Below, one piece after another: positions 41,090 to 53,416 of a DNA stretch of 64,000 bases. Under the pieces are notes generated by a model, which was given only the letters and a program-made list of their open reading frames with translations, was not told the DNA's origin and made no database searches. The position numbers and the translations under genes are program-made. The stretch is taken from the NCBI RefSeq assembly GCF_036373705.1, contig NC_089855.1, forward strand, positions 49,494,318 through 49,558,317. The letters are read 5' to 3'. Position 1 is the first letter of the stretch, and the number at the start of each line of letters is the position of its first letter. Origin of the DNA: Amia ocellicauda. Taxonomy: Eukaryota; Chordata; Actinopteri; Amiiformes; Amiidae.

Positions 41090-41221
41090 GTGACCATTAC
41101 AGACAACAGAACTTGTTGATCTTATAAAATGATTGGGCGAGAGAGACAGAGAGAGAGAGACAGACAGAGACAGAGACAGAGACAGTGTGAATATGATAAA
41201 CGCACTATTCAAAATGGCATT
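41090..41221 (+). repeat. Subterminal repeat, single unit (132 bp), copy 2
   Basis: One unit here against two in copies 1 and 3. Confidence 0.8.
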
Positions 41222-41334
41222 GTTAAGACCTGGGCCCCTTACATGTATATTTAAAAAAGACCCCCAACCACTACAGGAAGAGCCGACCCATTCACACTCT
41301 ACAGTTGACCAACAAGAACAACAAGAACAACCGG

Positions 41335-41515
41335 TTATGGGTGGCCTTGTTGTTCAGGGTTTTAGGGGTGTACACTTTCTGACGGATATGACGTAGGAAT
41401 AATTAAGGAAATAACTCTAAAATCACGCCCCCCAATTATGACGTAGGAATATTAATAAGCTTAGGGCATACGTCATAACAAAATAGGCCGCGCCCAAAAA
41501 ACCCTACTATCTACT
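41335..41515 (-). repeat. Right terminal inverted repeat, Polinton copy 2
   Basis: Reverse complement of 25075-25255. Confidence 0.95.
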
Positions 41516-41811
41516 CCTGTGTGGTGCATTTTCTCTCTCTCTATCTGTGATTAAATCCTTACTTATATACATATGTCCATGAACGTTTCTGGAGCTCATG
41601 TAAATCACATCACACGACGGGCCGTGGTCTTTTCGGTCACTTTGAAAGTTTTGCTCATGACAATCCTTTTCTATTGCGGCACGATGGCTGCCACCGAGGA
41701 AGGAAAGTCGTCCGCAGTTGGCTGCAAGCTTGCCTGAAGCGCAGGAAAGGACTTACTCGCGACGTGCCACTTAAAGACTGAAGAAGTGGGGGTCGGCCTC
41801 ACCGAGAGCCC

Positions 41812-43718
41812 TGAGGATTAGCTCACGTGGTAGAGCGCTCGCTTAGCATTGTAGCGTTATGTTGGGTGTATTTGGATAAGAGCATTTGGGCTCTGAGCTG
41901 AAGCACTGATCTAAAGAAAACCTCTCCCCCCCAAAGTTATCAGATTCCCTTAGCTCATCAGCTTGGAACTGGTTTGCATCAAAGTGACAGTTTTGGGGAG
42001 GATGGCACCAAGAAGAGGCCAAATAGTTTGGAATTCTGCTATGAGATGTCTGGAGAAAGGGGCCTGTAGGTGATAAAAACTCTTTGAAGTGGACGAGAGC
42101 CGAAATCCCGACATAGAGCTACGAACCCAGGCCAACCGGCATTTCCAAAAGATGGCATGGATTGACATCAGTCATAAATCAAGCCCCCCTCCAATCGGAC
42201 ACTGGGGGCTGAAACCGAAATGCAATCTCAAAAACTCAAGAACCAATCACCTCTTGATCTGACAGACTATAAGGAACAGCGGACAGTCTTTCTCGCTCTC
42301 TCTCACCTGAACCAGTAACTCGCTGCCACAGCTCAACCTGTAGCACTGTTGCCAGAACCGGAACCAGAAACCAACTAAGTCTTTGCCGGCAACAGAAGAG
42401 TTAAACTGGGAGAAGGAGATTGAGCTGTACGAAGAATTCTTTTAAAGGACTTTATTAAATAAAGAACTTTACAGACTGCGCTGCCCGCCTGTGCCCACCT
42501 GATCAGTGGAGTTTTACAGCTGGACAATTGACTAAGTCGACTGTATACGAAAGTGTCAGTCATTTAAATAGCTATTTGAGTCTTAAGAAACTTGACCCTT
42601 GGAACAAACACGGCCCTGCTTTCCTCAAAGACTTTGTCTTCAAATAAGTACGGTGAGAGACCCTGCTTGCCAAGAAGATTTTGTGCACAACCTTGGAGCC
42701 TTCAAACCAGTGGAAAATCTGTTTGGAAACGACTCTACTTTCGCGAAACCCCAACTTCCAGGTGTATCGACTGAGTGGAAGTTCTTGGACAAAGCCAAAC
42801 CGGACTGCCTTTGTTCCAAACCACACGGACCTCGTGCCGTGTGCTGTTATCTGAGCCCGAAGCCAGAGAGGCCTCTCTGCGACGAAGTTCAGATAAGTTT
42901 AACCGTTTGGAGTTCATGATTCATGACATTTGAGAAATCAATTAGAAATGTTAATCTGTGATTCATAACTCTAGAATGTGTAATATCATTTAGTTTTCTT
43001 AAATATAAATGTGTGTTGCATTAAACTGTTTTGCTGATAATTTTAGAAATAAAATCTGTCAACGCCGAGAAATATCTTCTCATTCCTGTTTAACTGTTTA
43101 GTCTGAAATTGACACAAGTTAATAGACATTAGATTATTGGTGGCCCTGCCTATCCTTAATCATTGAATAATAATCAGTTAAGGGAAATTGTGGTAACAAG
43201 TAATGATAGGATCTTTCTCGGCACCTAAACGTGAATGAGACTGATATATATGTAACGAGAAGTTACCTGACATAAATACTAACCTGCGTAGTTATTTAAT
43301 GTCTGACTAATAATACTAACGAGAGACTCACCTTCGTCTTACTAACCGGTATTGTAGTCAATGTGTTTATAACCTTTTTTGTTTAACGATTTGTGTTATC
43401 ATATGAGATCCCATGGTCTTTGTTTTGGTCACGGAAGTGATTTGTCTTCGATTTGTTGATCTAGAGTTGAATTGTAATTAGTTTTTCCCTTTTGTATAAT
43501 TAGTGTAGTGCTACATTTAGTCTTTGTTTTGAATACATTTGACAATTTATATCTTTGGAATTGGTGTCTGCGTCCAATTATTACAGAAATTGAGTTCTAC
43601 AAGATTCCAGGATTCGTGATAAGGTGATACTATAAATTCACTTCTTTAATTGAAATGTATAAGTGTACCTTACGCTACAGCATGCGAGAGGCAGCGGGAT
43701 CGATGCCCGCATTCTCCA
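41812..43718 (+). pseudogene. tRNA-Ala (AGC) split by LTR, U4
   Basis: Halves 41812-41849 and 43680-43718; D stem GAGC. Confidence 0.9.
41850..43679 (+). mobile_element. Solo-LTR-like element, U4
   Basis: 1,830 bp with the same ends and GCAT duplications. Confidence 0.65.
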
Positions 43719-44732
43719 AGGCCTCAGGCGCTCGTGCCCCGGTTTCGGGGGAGAGTCGCTCACTTTTCTTGCCGCAGACACAGGCGCAAGGCATTGCCTG
43801 TTTGCCGTAAGGTTATCAGACACAACGCGCCGGCGACGGCTGCAGCATTAGCACGCCGGCTGGCCCTTCCGAAGTTCCCCAAAAACGACCGAGATGCCGC
43901 TTCGACGTCGTAACCCCAGGAACGACCGCAAAGGCACTCCAACCCTCAATCTTCCGACCCGAAGTCAGACCGAAGAGACTGTATGATGTTTTAGATTAAA
44001 GATAGTATGCAGACCGAGCAAGTTAGATTTATCGAGCTAGCAAACAGCCATTGAGGCACCTGTTCGGGACGTACCCTGTAGAAATTCCTGTCAACGATAA
44101 AAGGATCAAACGGTGGAGAAAAAGCCCGCAGGATGTTTGTCAAAACTCTGTTTGTGGACTGAATGGCTTTCCCAGATTGGCAGGGACTGTTTTTGGTATT
44201 GACTGAGGGACAGTTGTAAAAGACAACCTCTCACCGGACCTCTGGCATACACCAAAGAAAGCCACCTCACCTCTCCCCCGGATCTCACAAAACACAATCC
44301 CCCCCGCCCCCAGGGAAGACAGACCGCAATCGGACACGGGCTTGCACCTTTTGATTGGATGAACGGCCGCAAACATTCTATGTCATTTTCTTTTAAAGCT
44401 TCACTCGTGCTTGTAAAAAACCGAGGTCTCACTGAAAGAATGCCCTGACGTGGTTGCTTCCAAGCTAGCTGGTTTACAAAGTTCCTTTTCGCTTTAACGA
44501 TGATTTCCAAGAAGGGAAATAATCTATCTGTAATCTGTCAACACAGGCACCTTCTTCTCCGATAAGCCACGCGGTCACCACCAGGAAGGTGAACGCACCA
44601 GGCCGACCTGGAGTTTTCGCCAATTCGTCTCCAAGCCTCCCAAGAGGGAACATAAACAGGCCTTATTCGCAGACACAGGCCCTCACGCAGGGAGAACACC
44701 GCTTCACCGCCGCTGCCCCTGCCAAGGGCCCC

Positions 44733-44804
44733 AGGTCCCACCGAGACTTGAACTCGGATCGCTGGATTCAGAGTCCAGAGTGCTAACCATTACACCATGG
44801 AACC
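44733..44804 (-). tRNA. tRNA-Gln (CTG), U5
   Basis: Same as the U1 gene; all stems pair. Confidence 0.95.
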
Positions 44805-44939
44805 AAGCCCGCTGCCCACCTCTTGCCCGTGACGAAGGTTTCTGCTCTACGCACACGTCTCGCTCTGTCGCACGGCCAAGTCTAGAGTGAGCCAAGTTGC
44901 GCCCAGAGTGCTGCGTGTGGCGGGTCACTTCAGGAGCCG

Positions 44940-45011
44940 TCCCTGGTGGTCTAGTGGTCAGGATTCGGCGCTCTCACCGCCGCGGCCCGGGTTCGATTCC
45001 CGGTCAGGGAA
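44940..45011 (+). tRNA. tRNA-Glu (CTC), U5
   Basis: Same as the U1 gene; all stems pair. Confidence 0.96.
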
Positions 45012-45038
45012 AGTGGATCTGTTGCTCTTCCCCTAGGA

Positions 45039-45044
45039 CCTGTG
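45039..45044. other. Uninterrupted Polinton target site (U5)
   Basis: Single CCTGTG at the position occupied in U2, U4 and U6. Confidence 0.9.
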
Positions 45045-45335
45045 TGGTGCATTTTCTCTCTCTCTATCTGTGATTAAATCCTTACTTATATACATATGTC
45101 CATGAACGTTTCTGGTAACTCATGTAAATCACGTCACACGACGGGCCGTGATCTTTTCGGTCACTTTGAAAGTTTTGCTCATGACAATCCTTTTCTATTG
45201 CGGCACGATGGCTGCCACCGAGGAAGGAAAGTCGTCCGCAGTTGGCTGCAAGCTTGCCTGAAGCGCAGGAAAGGACTTACTCGCGACGTGCCACTTAAAG
45301 ACTGAAGAAGTGGGGGTCGGCCTCACCGAGAGCCC

Positions 45336-47242
45336 TGAGGATTAGCTCACGTGGTAGAGCGCTCGCTTAGCATTGTAGCGTTATGTTGGGTGTATTTGGA
45401 TAAAAGCATTTGGGCTCTGAGCTGAAGCACTGATCTAAAGAAAACCTCTCCCCCCCAAAGTTATCAGATTCCCTTAGCTCATCAGCTTGGAAGTGGTTTG
45501 CATCAAAGTGACAGTTTTGGGGAGGATGGCACCAAGAAGAGGCCAAATAGTTTGGAATTCCGCTATGAGATGTCTGGAGAAAGGGGCCTGTAGGTGATAA
45601 AAACTCTTTGAAGTGGACGAGAGCCGAAATCCCGACATAGAGCTACGAACCCAGGCCAACCGGCATTTCCAAAAGATGGCATGGATTGACATCAATCAAA
45701 AATCAAGCCCCCCTCCAATAGGACACTGGGGGCTGAAACCGAAATCCAATCTCAAAAACTCAAGAACCAATCACCTCTTGATCTGACAGACTATAAGGAA
45801 CAGCGGACAGTCTTTCTCGCTCTCTCTCACCTGAACCAGTAACTCGCTGCCACAGCTCAACCTGTAGCTCTGTTGCCAGAACCGGAACCAGAAACCAACT
45901 AAGTCTTTGCCGGCAACAGAAGAGTTAAACTGGGAGAAGGAGATTGAGCCGTACGAAGAATTCTTTTAAAGGACTTTATTAAATAAAGAACTTTACAGAC
46001 TGCGCTGCCCGCCTGTGCCCACCTGATCAGTGGAGTTTTACAGCTGGACAATTGACTAAGTCGACTGTATACGAAAGTGTCAGTCATTTAAATAGCTATT
46101 TGAGTCTTAAGAAACTTGACCCTTGGAACAAACACGGCCCTGCTTTCCTCAAAGACTTTGTCTTCAAATAAGTACGGTGAGAGACCCTGCTTGCCGAGAA
46201 GATTTTGTGCACAACCTTGGAGCCTTCAAACCAGTGGAAAATCTGTTTGGAAACGACTCTACTTTCGCGAAACCCCAACTTCCAGGTGTATCGACTGAGT
46301 GGAAGTTCTTGGACAAAGCCGAACCGGACTGCCTTTGTTCCAAACCACACGGACCTCGTGCCGTGTGCTGTTATCTGAGCCCGAAGCCAGAGAGGCCTCT
46401 CTGCGACGAAGTTCAGATAAGTTTAACAGTTTGGAGTTCATGATTCATGACATTTGAGAAATCAATTAGAAATGTTAATCTGTGATTCATAACTCTAGAA
46501 TGTGTAATATCATTTAGTTTTCTTAAATATAAATGTGTGTTGCATTAAACTGTTTTGTTGATCATTTTAGAAATAAAATCTGTCAACGCCGAGAAATATC
46601 TTCTCATTCCTGTTTAACTGTTTAGTCTGAAATTGACACAAGTTAATAGACATTAGATTATTGGTGGCCCTGCCTATCCTTAATCATTGAATAATAATCA
46701 GTTAAGGGAAATTGTGGTAACAAGTAATGATAGGATCTTTCTCGGCACCTAAACGTGAATGAGACTGATATATATATAACGAGAAGTTTCCTGACATAAA
46801 TACTAACCTACGTAGTTATTTAATGTCTGACTAATAATACTAACGAGAGACTCACCTTCGTCTTAGTAACCGGTATTGTAGTCAATGTGTTTATAACCTT
46901 TTTTGTTTAACGATTTGTGTTATCATATGTGATCCCATGGTCTTTGATTTGGTCACGGAAGTGATTTGTCTTCGATTTGTTGATCTAGAGTTGAATTGTA
47001 ATTAGTTCTTCCCTTTTGTATAATTAGTGTAGTGCTACATTTAGTCTTTGTTTTGAATACATTTGACAATTTATATCTTTGGAATTGGTGTCTGCGTCCA
47101 ATTATTACAGAAATTGAGTTCTACAAGATTCCAGGATTCGTGATAAGGTGATACTATAAATTCACTTCTTTAATTGAAATGTGTAAGTGTACCTCACGCT
47201 ACAGCATGCGAGAGGCAGCGGGATCGATGCCCGCATTCTCCA
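45336..47242 (+). pseudogene. tRNA-Ala (AGC) split by LTR, U5
   Basis: Halves 45336-45373 and 47204-47242. The D stem is GAGC here, one of the few differences from U1. Confidence 0.9.
45374..47203 (+). mobile_element. Solo-LTR-like element, U5
   Basis: 1,830 bp, nearly identical to the U1 copy. Confidence 0.65.
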
Positions 47243-48257
47243 AGGCCTCAGGCGCTCGTGCCCCGGTTTCGGGGGAGAGTCGCTCACTTTTCTTGCCGCA
47301 GACACAGGCGCAAGGCATTGCCTGTTTGCCGTAAGGTTATCAGACACAACGCGCCGGCGACGGCTGCAGCATTAGCACGCCGGCTGGCCCTTCCGAAGTT
47401 CCCCAAAAAACGACCGAGATGCCGCTTCGACGTCGTAACCCCAGGAACGACCGCAAAGGCACTCCAACCCTCAATCTTCCGATCCGAAGTCAGACCGAAG
47501 AGACTGTATGATGTTTTAGATTAAAGATAGTATGCAGACCGAGCAAGTTAGATTTATCGAGCTAGCAAACAGCCATTGAGGCACCTGTTCGGGACGTACC
47601 CTGTAGAAATTCCTGTCAACAATAAAAGGATCAAACGGTGGAGAAAAAGCCCGCAGGATGTTTGTCAAAACTCTGTTTGTGGACTGAATGGCTTTCCCAG
47701 ATTGGCAGGGACTGTTTTTGGTATTGACTGAGGGACAGTTGTAAAAGACAACCTCTCACCGGACCTCTGGCATACACCAAAGAAAGCCACCTCACCTCTC
47801 CCCCGGATCTCACAAAACACAATCCCCCCCGCCCCCAGGGAAGACAGACCGCAATCGGACTCGGGCATGCACCTTTTGATTGGATGAACGGCCGCAAACA
47901 TTCTATGTCATTTTCTTTTAAAGCTTCACTCGTGCTTGTAAAAAACCGAGGTCTCACTGAAAGAATGCCCTGACGTGGTTGCTTCCAAGCTAGCTGGTTT
48001 ACAAAGTTCCTTTTCGCTTTAACGATGATTTCCAAGAAGGGAAATAATCTATCTGTAATCTGTCAACACAGGCACCTTCTTCTCCGTTAAGCCACGCGGT
48101 CACCACCAGGAAGATGAACGCACCAGGCCGACCCGGAGTTTTCGCCAATTCGTCTCCAAGCCTCCCAAGAGGGAACATAAACAGGCCTTATTCGCAGACA
48201 CAGGCCCTCACGCAGGGAGACCACCGCTTCACCGCCGCTGCCCCTGCCAAGGGCCCC

Positions 48258-48329
48258 AGGTCCCACTGAGACTTGAACTCGGATCGCTGGATTCAGAGTC
48301 CAGAGTGCTAACCATTACACCATGGAACC
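48258..48329 (-). tRNA. tRNA-Gln (CTG), U6
   Basis: Has the same T-stem mismatch (CTCAG) as U2. Confidence 0.88.
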
Positions 48330-48464
48330 AAGCCGGCTGCCCACCTCTTGCCCGTGACGAAGGTTTCTGCTCTACGCACACGTCTCGCTCTGTCGCACGG
48401 CCAAGTCCAGAGTGAGCCAAGTTGCGCCCAGAGTGCTGCGTGTGGCGGGTCACTTCCGGAGCCG

Positions 48465-48536
48465 TCCCTGGTGGTCTAGTGGTCAGGATTCGGCGCTCTC
48501 ACCGCCGCGGCCCGGGTTCGATTCCCGTTCAGGGAA
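48465..48536 (+). tRNA. tRNA-Glu (CTC), U6
   Basis: Has the same T-stem mismatch (CCCGT) as U2. Polinton copy 3 begins 33 bp downstream. Confidence 0.9.
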
Positions 48537-48569
48537 GGTGGATCTGTTGCTCTTCCCCTAGGACCTGTG

Positions 48570-48750
48570 AGTAGATAGTAGGGTTTTTTGGGCGCGGCCT
48601 ATTTTGTTATGACGTATGTCCTAAGCTTATTAATATTCCTACGTCATAATTGGGGGGCATGATTTTAGAGTTATTTCCTTAATTATTCCTACGTCATATC
48701 CGTCAGAAAGTGTACACCCCTAAAACCCTGAACAACAAGGCCACCCATAA
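48570..48750 (+). repeat. Left terminal inverted repeat, Polinton copy 3
   Basis: Shares with copy 1 the two mismatches to its own right repeat. Confidence 0.95.
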
Positions 48751-48872
48751 AGACCCCCCCCCCCCCCCCTGAAGGCAACGCCCCGAAACTCTCCTCTCTA
48801 TTTAAGACCCCGCGCTGCTTTTAGGCAATACCTCTTTAATTCTCAGCATCTGAAACATCCCGCTTCTTCAAC

Positions 48873-49528
48873 ATGTCTAGCGACATCAACATGAAACCCC
48901 GCAAGAAACAATCCCGGGCAAGGGTTCCTGTACTCACCAATTTGAAGATTGAACGCTCCTGGGTGTTGTTCTGGGGGGGTCGACGGGGTTACCGCTTTAA
49001 AAGGGATCCCAGCTATGTTGGAGTGGAGCTTTTTGCTTTGGGAGAGAAGGAGGGTACGTTGGAACCTTTTGAGACGGTGATTGAATACTCTTATGAGGAC
49101 TGGTTGAAGGTGATGGCATGGAGAGACCTGGGGCTTGTGGATAAGACTCTAGAAGGCTTGCAAGAGGGTCCAAGAGAAGGCGAAACGGAGTCTCCGACTC
49201 AGAGTTTTGAAAGGTGTGAATGGGAAAGCTTGCAGAACTACGGTACAGTGGTGAAGAGTCTATCTCTAACTACTGATCGTAAGGTTTTGTTTGAAATACT
49301 GAAATTATGTTTGACGCCGTGGACTGGCCGTTCTTGAAAGAGGTCATAAACTGTATAAATGATGGTTTTGACATCTTGACCAAATGTTCACAACTGGATT
49401 CTGTTAGAAGGAGAATATGCTGGATTATGGATTATATATCCCCCTTGAATGACGACGACGATGATAAAACAGACGACCTGTGGGGGGTTGGAGGGGGGTC
49501 TGACGGCTCAGGGTCTACTCTCTTCTAA
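48873..49528 (+). pseudogene. Polinton ORF A, broken copy 3
   Basis: Same family as 25372-26082; broken about once. Confidence 0.6.
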
Positions 49529-49606
49529 GAGGGCGGTGTGTCGTGACGTAGTGAAGAGATAGGATAAAAGGCGCAACAATTCATTCATGGTTTAAAATTA
49601 AAGAGA

Positions 49607-50455
49607 ATGTCTTACCCGAAAGCTGCGGACGTCGACAGGCTCTACAGGCCTCTTCAAACCCGGGATCACCCCTGGTTCTATTCCCCAGATTTTGTATACA
49701 CTCCGGAACCCTCTGACTGCGGTTACCCTCCAAGACCTCAGACCCCGGTCCCTCAGGACGAAACAACATGCGGAGCGATGGATGTCCAAATGAGTCTCGG
49801 GGATCCCCAGCCTCTGGAGCTCATGGAGGGCCTCGATTTTGCCGAACTGTCTACCGTCTGTGCGTCTCAGGAGGGGGTCAGTCCAATGGATGTAGAAACA
49901 CCCCACAAACCACCAGGCGACCCAATGAGCATCGGACGGTCTCGGGGGCGTGATGAAGACGCAGGATTTATGCCCGGGGTAGGTGTCCAAGTAAGCAGAG
50001 TGGTTAAAAGCACCCTGGTGTATATTCTGAGTGCTCTCATCGACCGAGCTCTGAAAGAAGTCTGTCGGGGGTGTGAAGTGAATCACCCCAGTCAGTTGAG
50101 ACACAGTTGTTTGTTTGAACCAGACCGTTACTATTTCCTGTTCTATTTCAACGTGTTTTACAGAAGACTGAACAAACCGTGGCTGAAACCGGCACTAATC
50201 AAGGCTCTGTCTTACTCCCACATACATGTCACTGCTGGACAAGTCCAGAAAATCATAGATGAGATTTTGCTGGAGCTGAAAAAGGAGCCGTTTATAATAG
50301 AGAAACTTGGGCAGCTGCTCAATGACCTGGATGAGCCAAGTAGAAAAACCGCTGGCAAGCTAAAAGCTTATTTCTTCCGTAAAGAAGTTAAAGCTGGGGG
50401 CAGCGACGAAGAATTCGACATCTACGCCACTGATTCAGACTCTGACCTGAACTAA
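49607..50455 (+). CDS. Polinton ORF B, copy 3, 282 aa
   Basis: Open; same Cys/His cluster and acidic tail as copy 1. One tail residue differs (ATDSDSD here, ATYSDSD in copy 1). Confidence 0.7.
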   Translation: MSYPKAADVDRLYRPLQTRDHPWFYSPDFVYTPEPSDCGYPPRPQTPVPQDETTCGAMDVQMSLGDPQPLELMEGLDFAELSTVCASQEGVSPMDVETPHKPPGDPMSIGRSRGRDEDAGFMPGVGVQVSRVVKSTLVYILSALIDRALKEVCRGCEVNHPSQLRHSCLFEPDRYYFLFYFNVFYRRLNKPWLKPALIKALSYSHIHVTAGQVQKIIDEILLELKKEPFIIEKLGQLLNDLDEPSRKTAGKLKAYFFRKEVKAGGSDEEFDIYATDSDSDLN

Positions 50456-50467
50456 GGGACTTTGAAC

Positions 50468-50974
50468 ATGGGGAATGTTCTGGACTGCTGCTGCAACTGG
50501 TTCTGTCATCAACACTCTGCAGCTAACCTGAGAGCGCTATTACACCATGTGCTTGACAGAAAAGTAGCCAACGCGAGCCTTTTCTCTACAGATTTAACCA
50601 TCGATGAGGATCAACTTTCAAACCTGGAAAAGTTAATGGTTGCTGTAACAAAGACCGGGGGGTACGAACACTGGGATGAAGCGCTCAAGGGGGCCAAGAA
50701 TGATATTAGGCCATTTCATCAACATCTGTATGACCTTTTACTGAGCATGTTTAATACCCCTCTGTTTACTTTTAAAATAGGTCATATTGTTGTTTTATTT
50801 ACATATGTAACTGAGGTGTGTGCCTACAAGATAAAGAAACAGGTATTTGTTGATATAGATCAAGTAACCAATCATCTGATTTCTTTTTGTCTGGACCGTA
50901 GAAAAAATTGTTGTGTATGTTATACTTTTCTCAAATGTCTAAAAAGGGGTATCTGCTCTCCTGAAGTTGAATAA
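50468..50974 (+). CDS. Bcl-2-like protein, copy 3, 168 aa
   Basis: Open; translation identical to copies 1 and 2. Confidence 0.5.
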   Translation: MGNVLDCCCNWFCHQHSAANLRALLHHVLDRKVANASLFSTDLTIDEDQLSNLEKLMVAVTKTGGYEHWDEALKGAKNDIRPFHQHLYDLLLSMFNTPLFTFKIGHIVVLFTYVTEVCAYKIKKQVFVDIDQVTNHLISFCLDRRKNCCVCYTFLKCLKRGICSPEVE

Positions 50975-51030
50975 AAAACCTTGTATAAAAACTTTGCGCA
51001 TAGTGTGGGTCTGTGTGTTTATTTGGCAGA

Positions 51031-52122
51031 ATGACTCGGCAAGCTCCCCAAATGCATGAACTATACTACAACCCAGCCAAGATTGGGGGTTTGGCGGGTA
51101 AGAAGGGTTTTCAAAGAGGACTCGCTGAGGCCGGCGTGAAGGTTAATGATGTGGTTGTTTCAGAATGGTTACGGGAACAAGACGCCTATACCTTACATAA
51201 ACCTCTCAGGATTAACTTTAAAAGAAACCGTGTATATGCAACTGACATAGACTCACAATGGCAAATGGATCTAGTCGATATGTCAAATTTATCAAAACAT
51301 AACAATGGTCACAAATTTATGTTGATGTGTATCGATGTGTTATCAAAATATGCCTGGGCTCGCATTCTACATAATAAAACAGGTCGGGCGGTGACAAGGG
51401 CCTTTGAGGATATATTGTCCCAGGGACGATGTCCTAAAAAACTGCAGACTGATAAAGGAAAAGAGTTTCTCAACAGAGAATTTCAGAATCTACTGAAGAG
51501 ACACAAAATACATCATTTCACCACCGGTAATGAGCTTAAGGCATCGGTGGTGGAGAGGTTTAACCGCACCATAAAGACCAAAATGTGGAGATATTTTACA
51601 GCGGTCAACACGTTCAAGTATTTTGATAAAGTTCAGGATTTTATCGATGCTTACAACCAAGGGTATCACGCCAGTATTAAAATGAAGCCTATAGATGTTG
51701 ATCAAAGTAATTCTTTTAAGGTCTATAAAAAATTATACGGCCCATTTATTAAGAAGGGGAAAACTACTTATAAGTTCAACATCGGTGATGTGGTTCGCAT
51801 TTCAAAGCTAAGGAGTACTTTTGCCAAAGGTTATGAACAAACATTTTCTGACGAATATTTTACAGTTACCGAACAGGTGGCTAGAGACCCCCCCGTGTAC
51901 CGGTTAAAAGACTATGACGGGGAGGATATAGAAGGAACGTTTTATGAAGCCGAGTTACAAAAAATTATTGTGGGTAAAGACATTGTATACAGAGTTGAAA
52001 AGATATTAGCTGAGAAAACCCAGAACCGGAAAAAATATGTGTTGGTGAAATGGCTTGGATGGCCTGAAAAGTTCAATAGTTGGGTCCCGGAACAACAGGT
52101 TTGTGATATTCAAGCCTTATAA
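51031..52122 (+). CDS. Chromodomain integrase, copy 3, 363 aa
   Basis: Open; translation identical to copy 1. Confidence 0.95.
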   Translation: MTRQAPQMHELYYNPAKIGGLAGKKGFQRGLAEAGVKVNDVVVSEWLREQDAYTLHKPLRINFKRNRVYATDIDSQWQMDLVDMSNLSKHNNGHKFMLMCIDVLSKYAWARILHNKTGRAVTRAFEDILSQGRCPKKLQTDKGKEFLNREFQNLLKRHKIHHFTTGNELKASVVERFNRTIKTKMWRYFTAVNTFKYFDKVQDFIDAYNQGYHASIKMKPIDVDQSNSFKVYKKLYGPFIKKGKTTYKFNIGDVVRISKLRSTFAKGYEQTFSDEYFTVTEQVARDPPVYRLKDYDGEDIEGTFYEAELQKIIVGKDIVYRVEKILAEKTQNRKKYVLVKWLGWPEKFNSWVPEQQVCDIQAL

Positions 52123-52126
52123 CAAC

Positions 52127-52924
52127 ATGCCCGCTGGTGTGATGGGGTCATTACTTTCGATACTCAAGATGGAATCAGGAGGCTTCTACGTGACTCTACC
52201 CAGTAACGCCTCTCTCGATATATACCCTAAAAATGAAATATCCAGTTACACGGTACAATTTGGAAAATCTATAGATCTAAGGGGGTCGTGGAAAGTGGGG
52301 TTGGCGGAAATACAGTATCCTTACACTTGGGCTGTTTTACAAGATAAGGATGCCACCTTCGCCATTTTTGACGATGTTAAAAAGAGTCAATGGACATTCA
52401 CGATGCAAGGAGGTTATTATGACAATGTGGATACAATATTAGATGAGATGCATAAACAGTTCTCAGAAGGCACCCCCAACATCAAGCTATATTACAACCC
52501 TATTAAAAACAGAGTGTACAAGGTGTCAAAACCTGGTATTAGCATTCAAACCAAAGGACAACTGGGGCGTATATTAGGGTTCTATTCTGACACAGAGAGC
52601 AGGTTCTCAGAAGTGGTGGCACCCTTCCCGGCTGACATCAGTGGCGGCTTTTACACTCTTTATGTGTATACGGATATCATAACACACCAGAGGGTCGGGG
52701 ATAGCTATGTCCCCCTTTTGAGAAATGTACTTATTAAAGGTAAAAGCAATGACATGGTCACAATTACTTATGACAAGCCACACTACGTACCAGTCTCAAA
52801 GACCCACTTTGACAACATCACGATCGAAGTAAAATCGGATCAGAATATCAACGTACCCTTCCGCTTCGGTAAAGTTATTGTCAAACTACATTTTCGACCC
52901 CTGAAACAGTGTGTACATTATTAA
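52127..52924 (+). CDS. Penton-type minor capsid protein, copy 3
   Basis: Open; identical to copy 1. Confidence 0.85.
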   Translation: MPAGVMGSLLSILKMESGGFYVTLPSNASLDIYPKNEISSYTVQFGKSIDLRGSWKVGLAEIQYPYTWAVLQDKDATFAIFDDVKKSQWTFTMQGGYYDNVDTILDEMHKQFSEGTPNIKLYYNPIKNRVYKVSKPGISIQTKGQLGRILGFYSDTESRFSEVVAPFPADISGGFYTLYVYTDIITHQRVGDSYVPLLRNVLIKGKSNDMVTITYDKPHYVPVSKTHFDNITIEVKSDQNINVPFRFGKVIVKLHFRPLKQCVHY

Positions 52925-52925
52925 A

Positions 52926-53414
52926 ATGGCTACCTCGAGGGGTTATGTAGATCCTAGCGCCTATGTGGATTATTACAAGATGCAAGCCGTGAACGGCTTG
53001 CCCGGTTTTGTAGGAGCCCCCACAATGTATGGAGCCGGTCTAGGAGGACTCTTTCGTGGTCTCTTTAGAATGGCCGTACCCCTGCTTAAGAGAGGCTCTG
53101 CTATAGCCAGACCCCACTTGAAATCAGCGGCTAAAAATATTGTTAGTGACGTGTTCACCAATGTTATGAACCGGGCAGCTAGCCATGAGCAGCAGGAGGG
53201 TTCGGGTCTCATGGTAATGGCGAGGAGGGGGGGTAAAAGAAGAAACAGTATGTGTCCACCAGGGCGACGAAGATCCGTGGCTAACAAAAAACGAAGAAGC
53301 TCTCATTCTCCAACATATCGTGGAAACACTCGGAGAAGGAAGCAGCACAAGAAAAAACCTGCAAAAAGAAAGTCTCAAAGAAAGACAAATAGAGCCTCAG
53401 GATACATCTTTTAA
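52926..53414 (+). CDS. Basic core/membrane-active protein, copy 3, 162 aa
   Basis: Open; identical to copy 1. Confidence 0.65.
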   Translation: MATSRGYVDPSAYVDYYKMQAVNGLPGFVGAPTMYGAGLGGLFRGLFRMAVPLLKRGSAIARPHLKSAAKNIVSDVFTNVMNRAASHEQQEGSGLMVMARRGGKRRNSMCPPGRRRSVANKKRRSSHSPTYRGNTRRRKQHKKKPAKRKSQRKTNRASGYIF

Positions 53415-53416
53415 AA

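Larger units (their letters stand above)
25075..41515. mobile_element. Polinton/Maverick (adintovirus-like), copy 2, 16,441 bp
   Basis: The most complete copy. CCTGTG duplications are at 25069-25074 and 41516-41521; the 181-bp terminal repeats appear identical to each other. Full gene set, including the long DNA polymerase B and two extra minus-strand ORFs not seen in copies 1 and 3. About one break is apparent. Same insertion point as copies 1 and 3, so the three descend from one insertion by duplication of the surrounding array. Confidence 0.97.
24626..44496. repeat. Tandem unit U4 (carries Polinton copy 2)
   Basis: Unit split by Polinton copy 2. The host spacer between tRNA-Gln and tRNA-Glu is 36 bp here against 135 bp in U1, a host-side deletion of 99 bp. 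Both tRNAs match the U1 form. Confidence 0.95.
44497..48021. repeat. Tandem unit U5 (no Polinton)
   Basis: 3,525-bp unit, almost base-for-base the same as U1, including variants not found in U3 or U4 (for example the form of the spacer just after the unit start). This ties U5 to U1 as a recent duplicate. Confidence 0.95.
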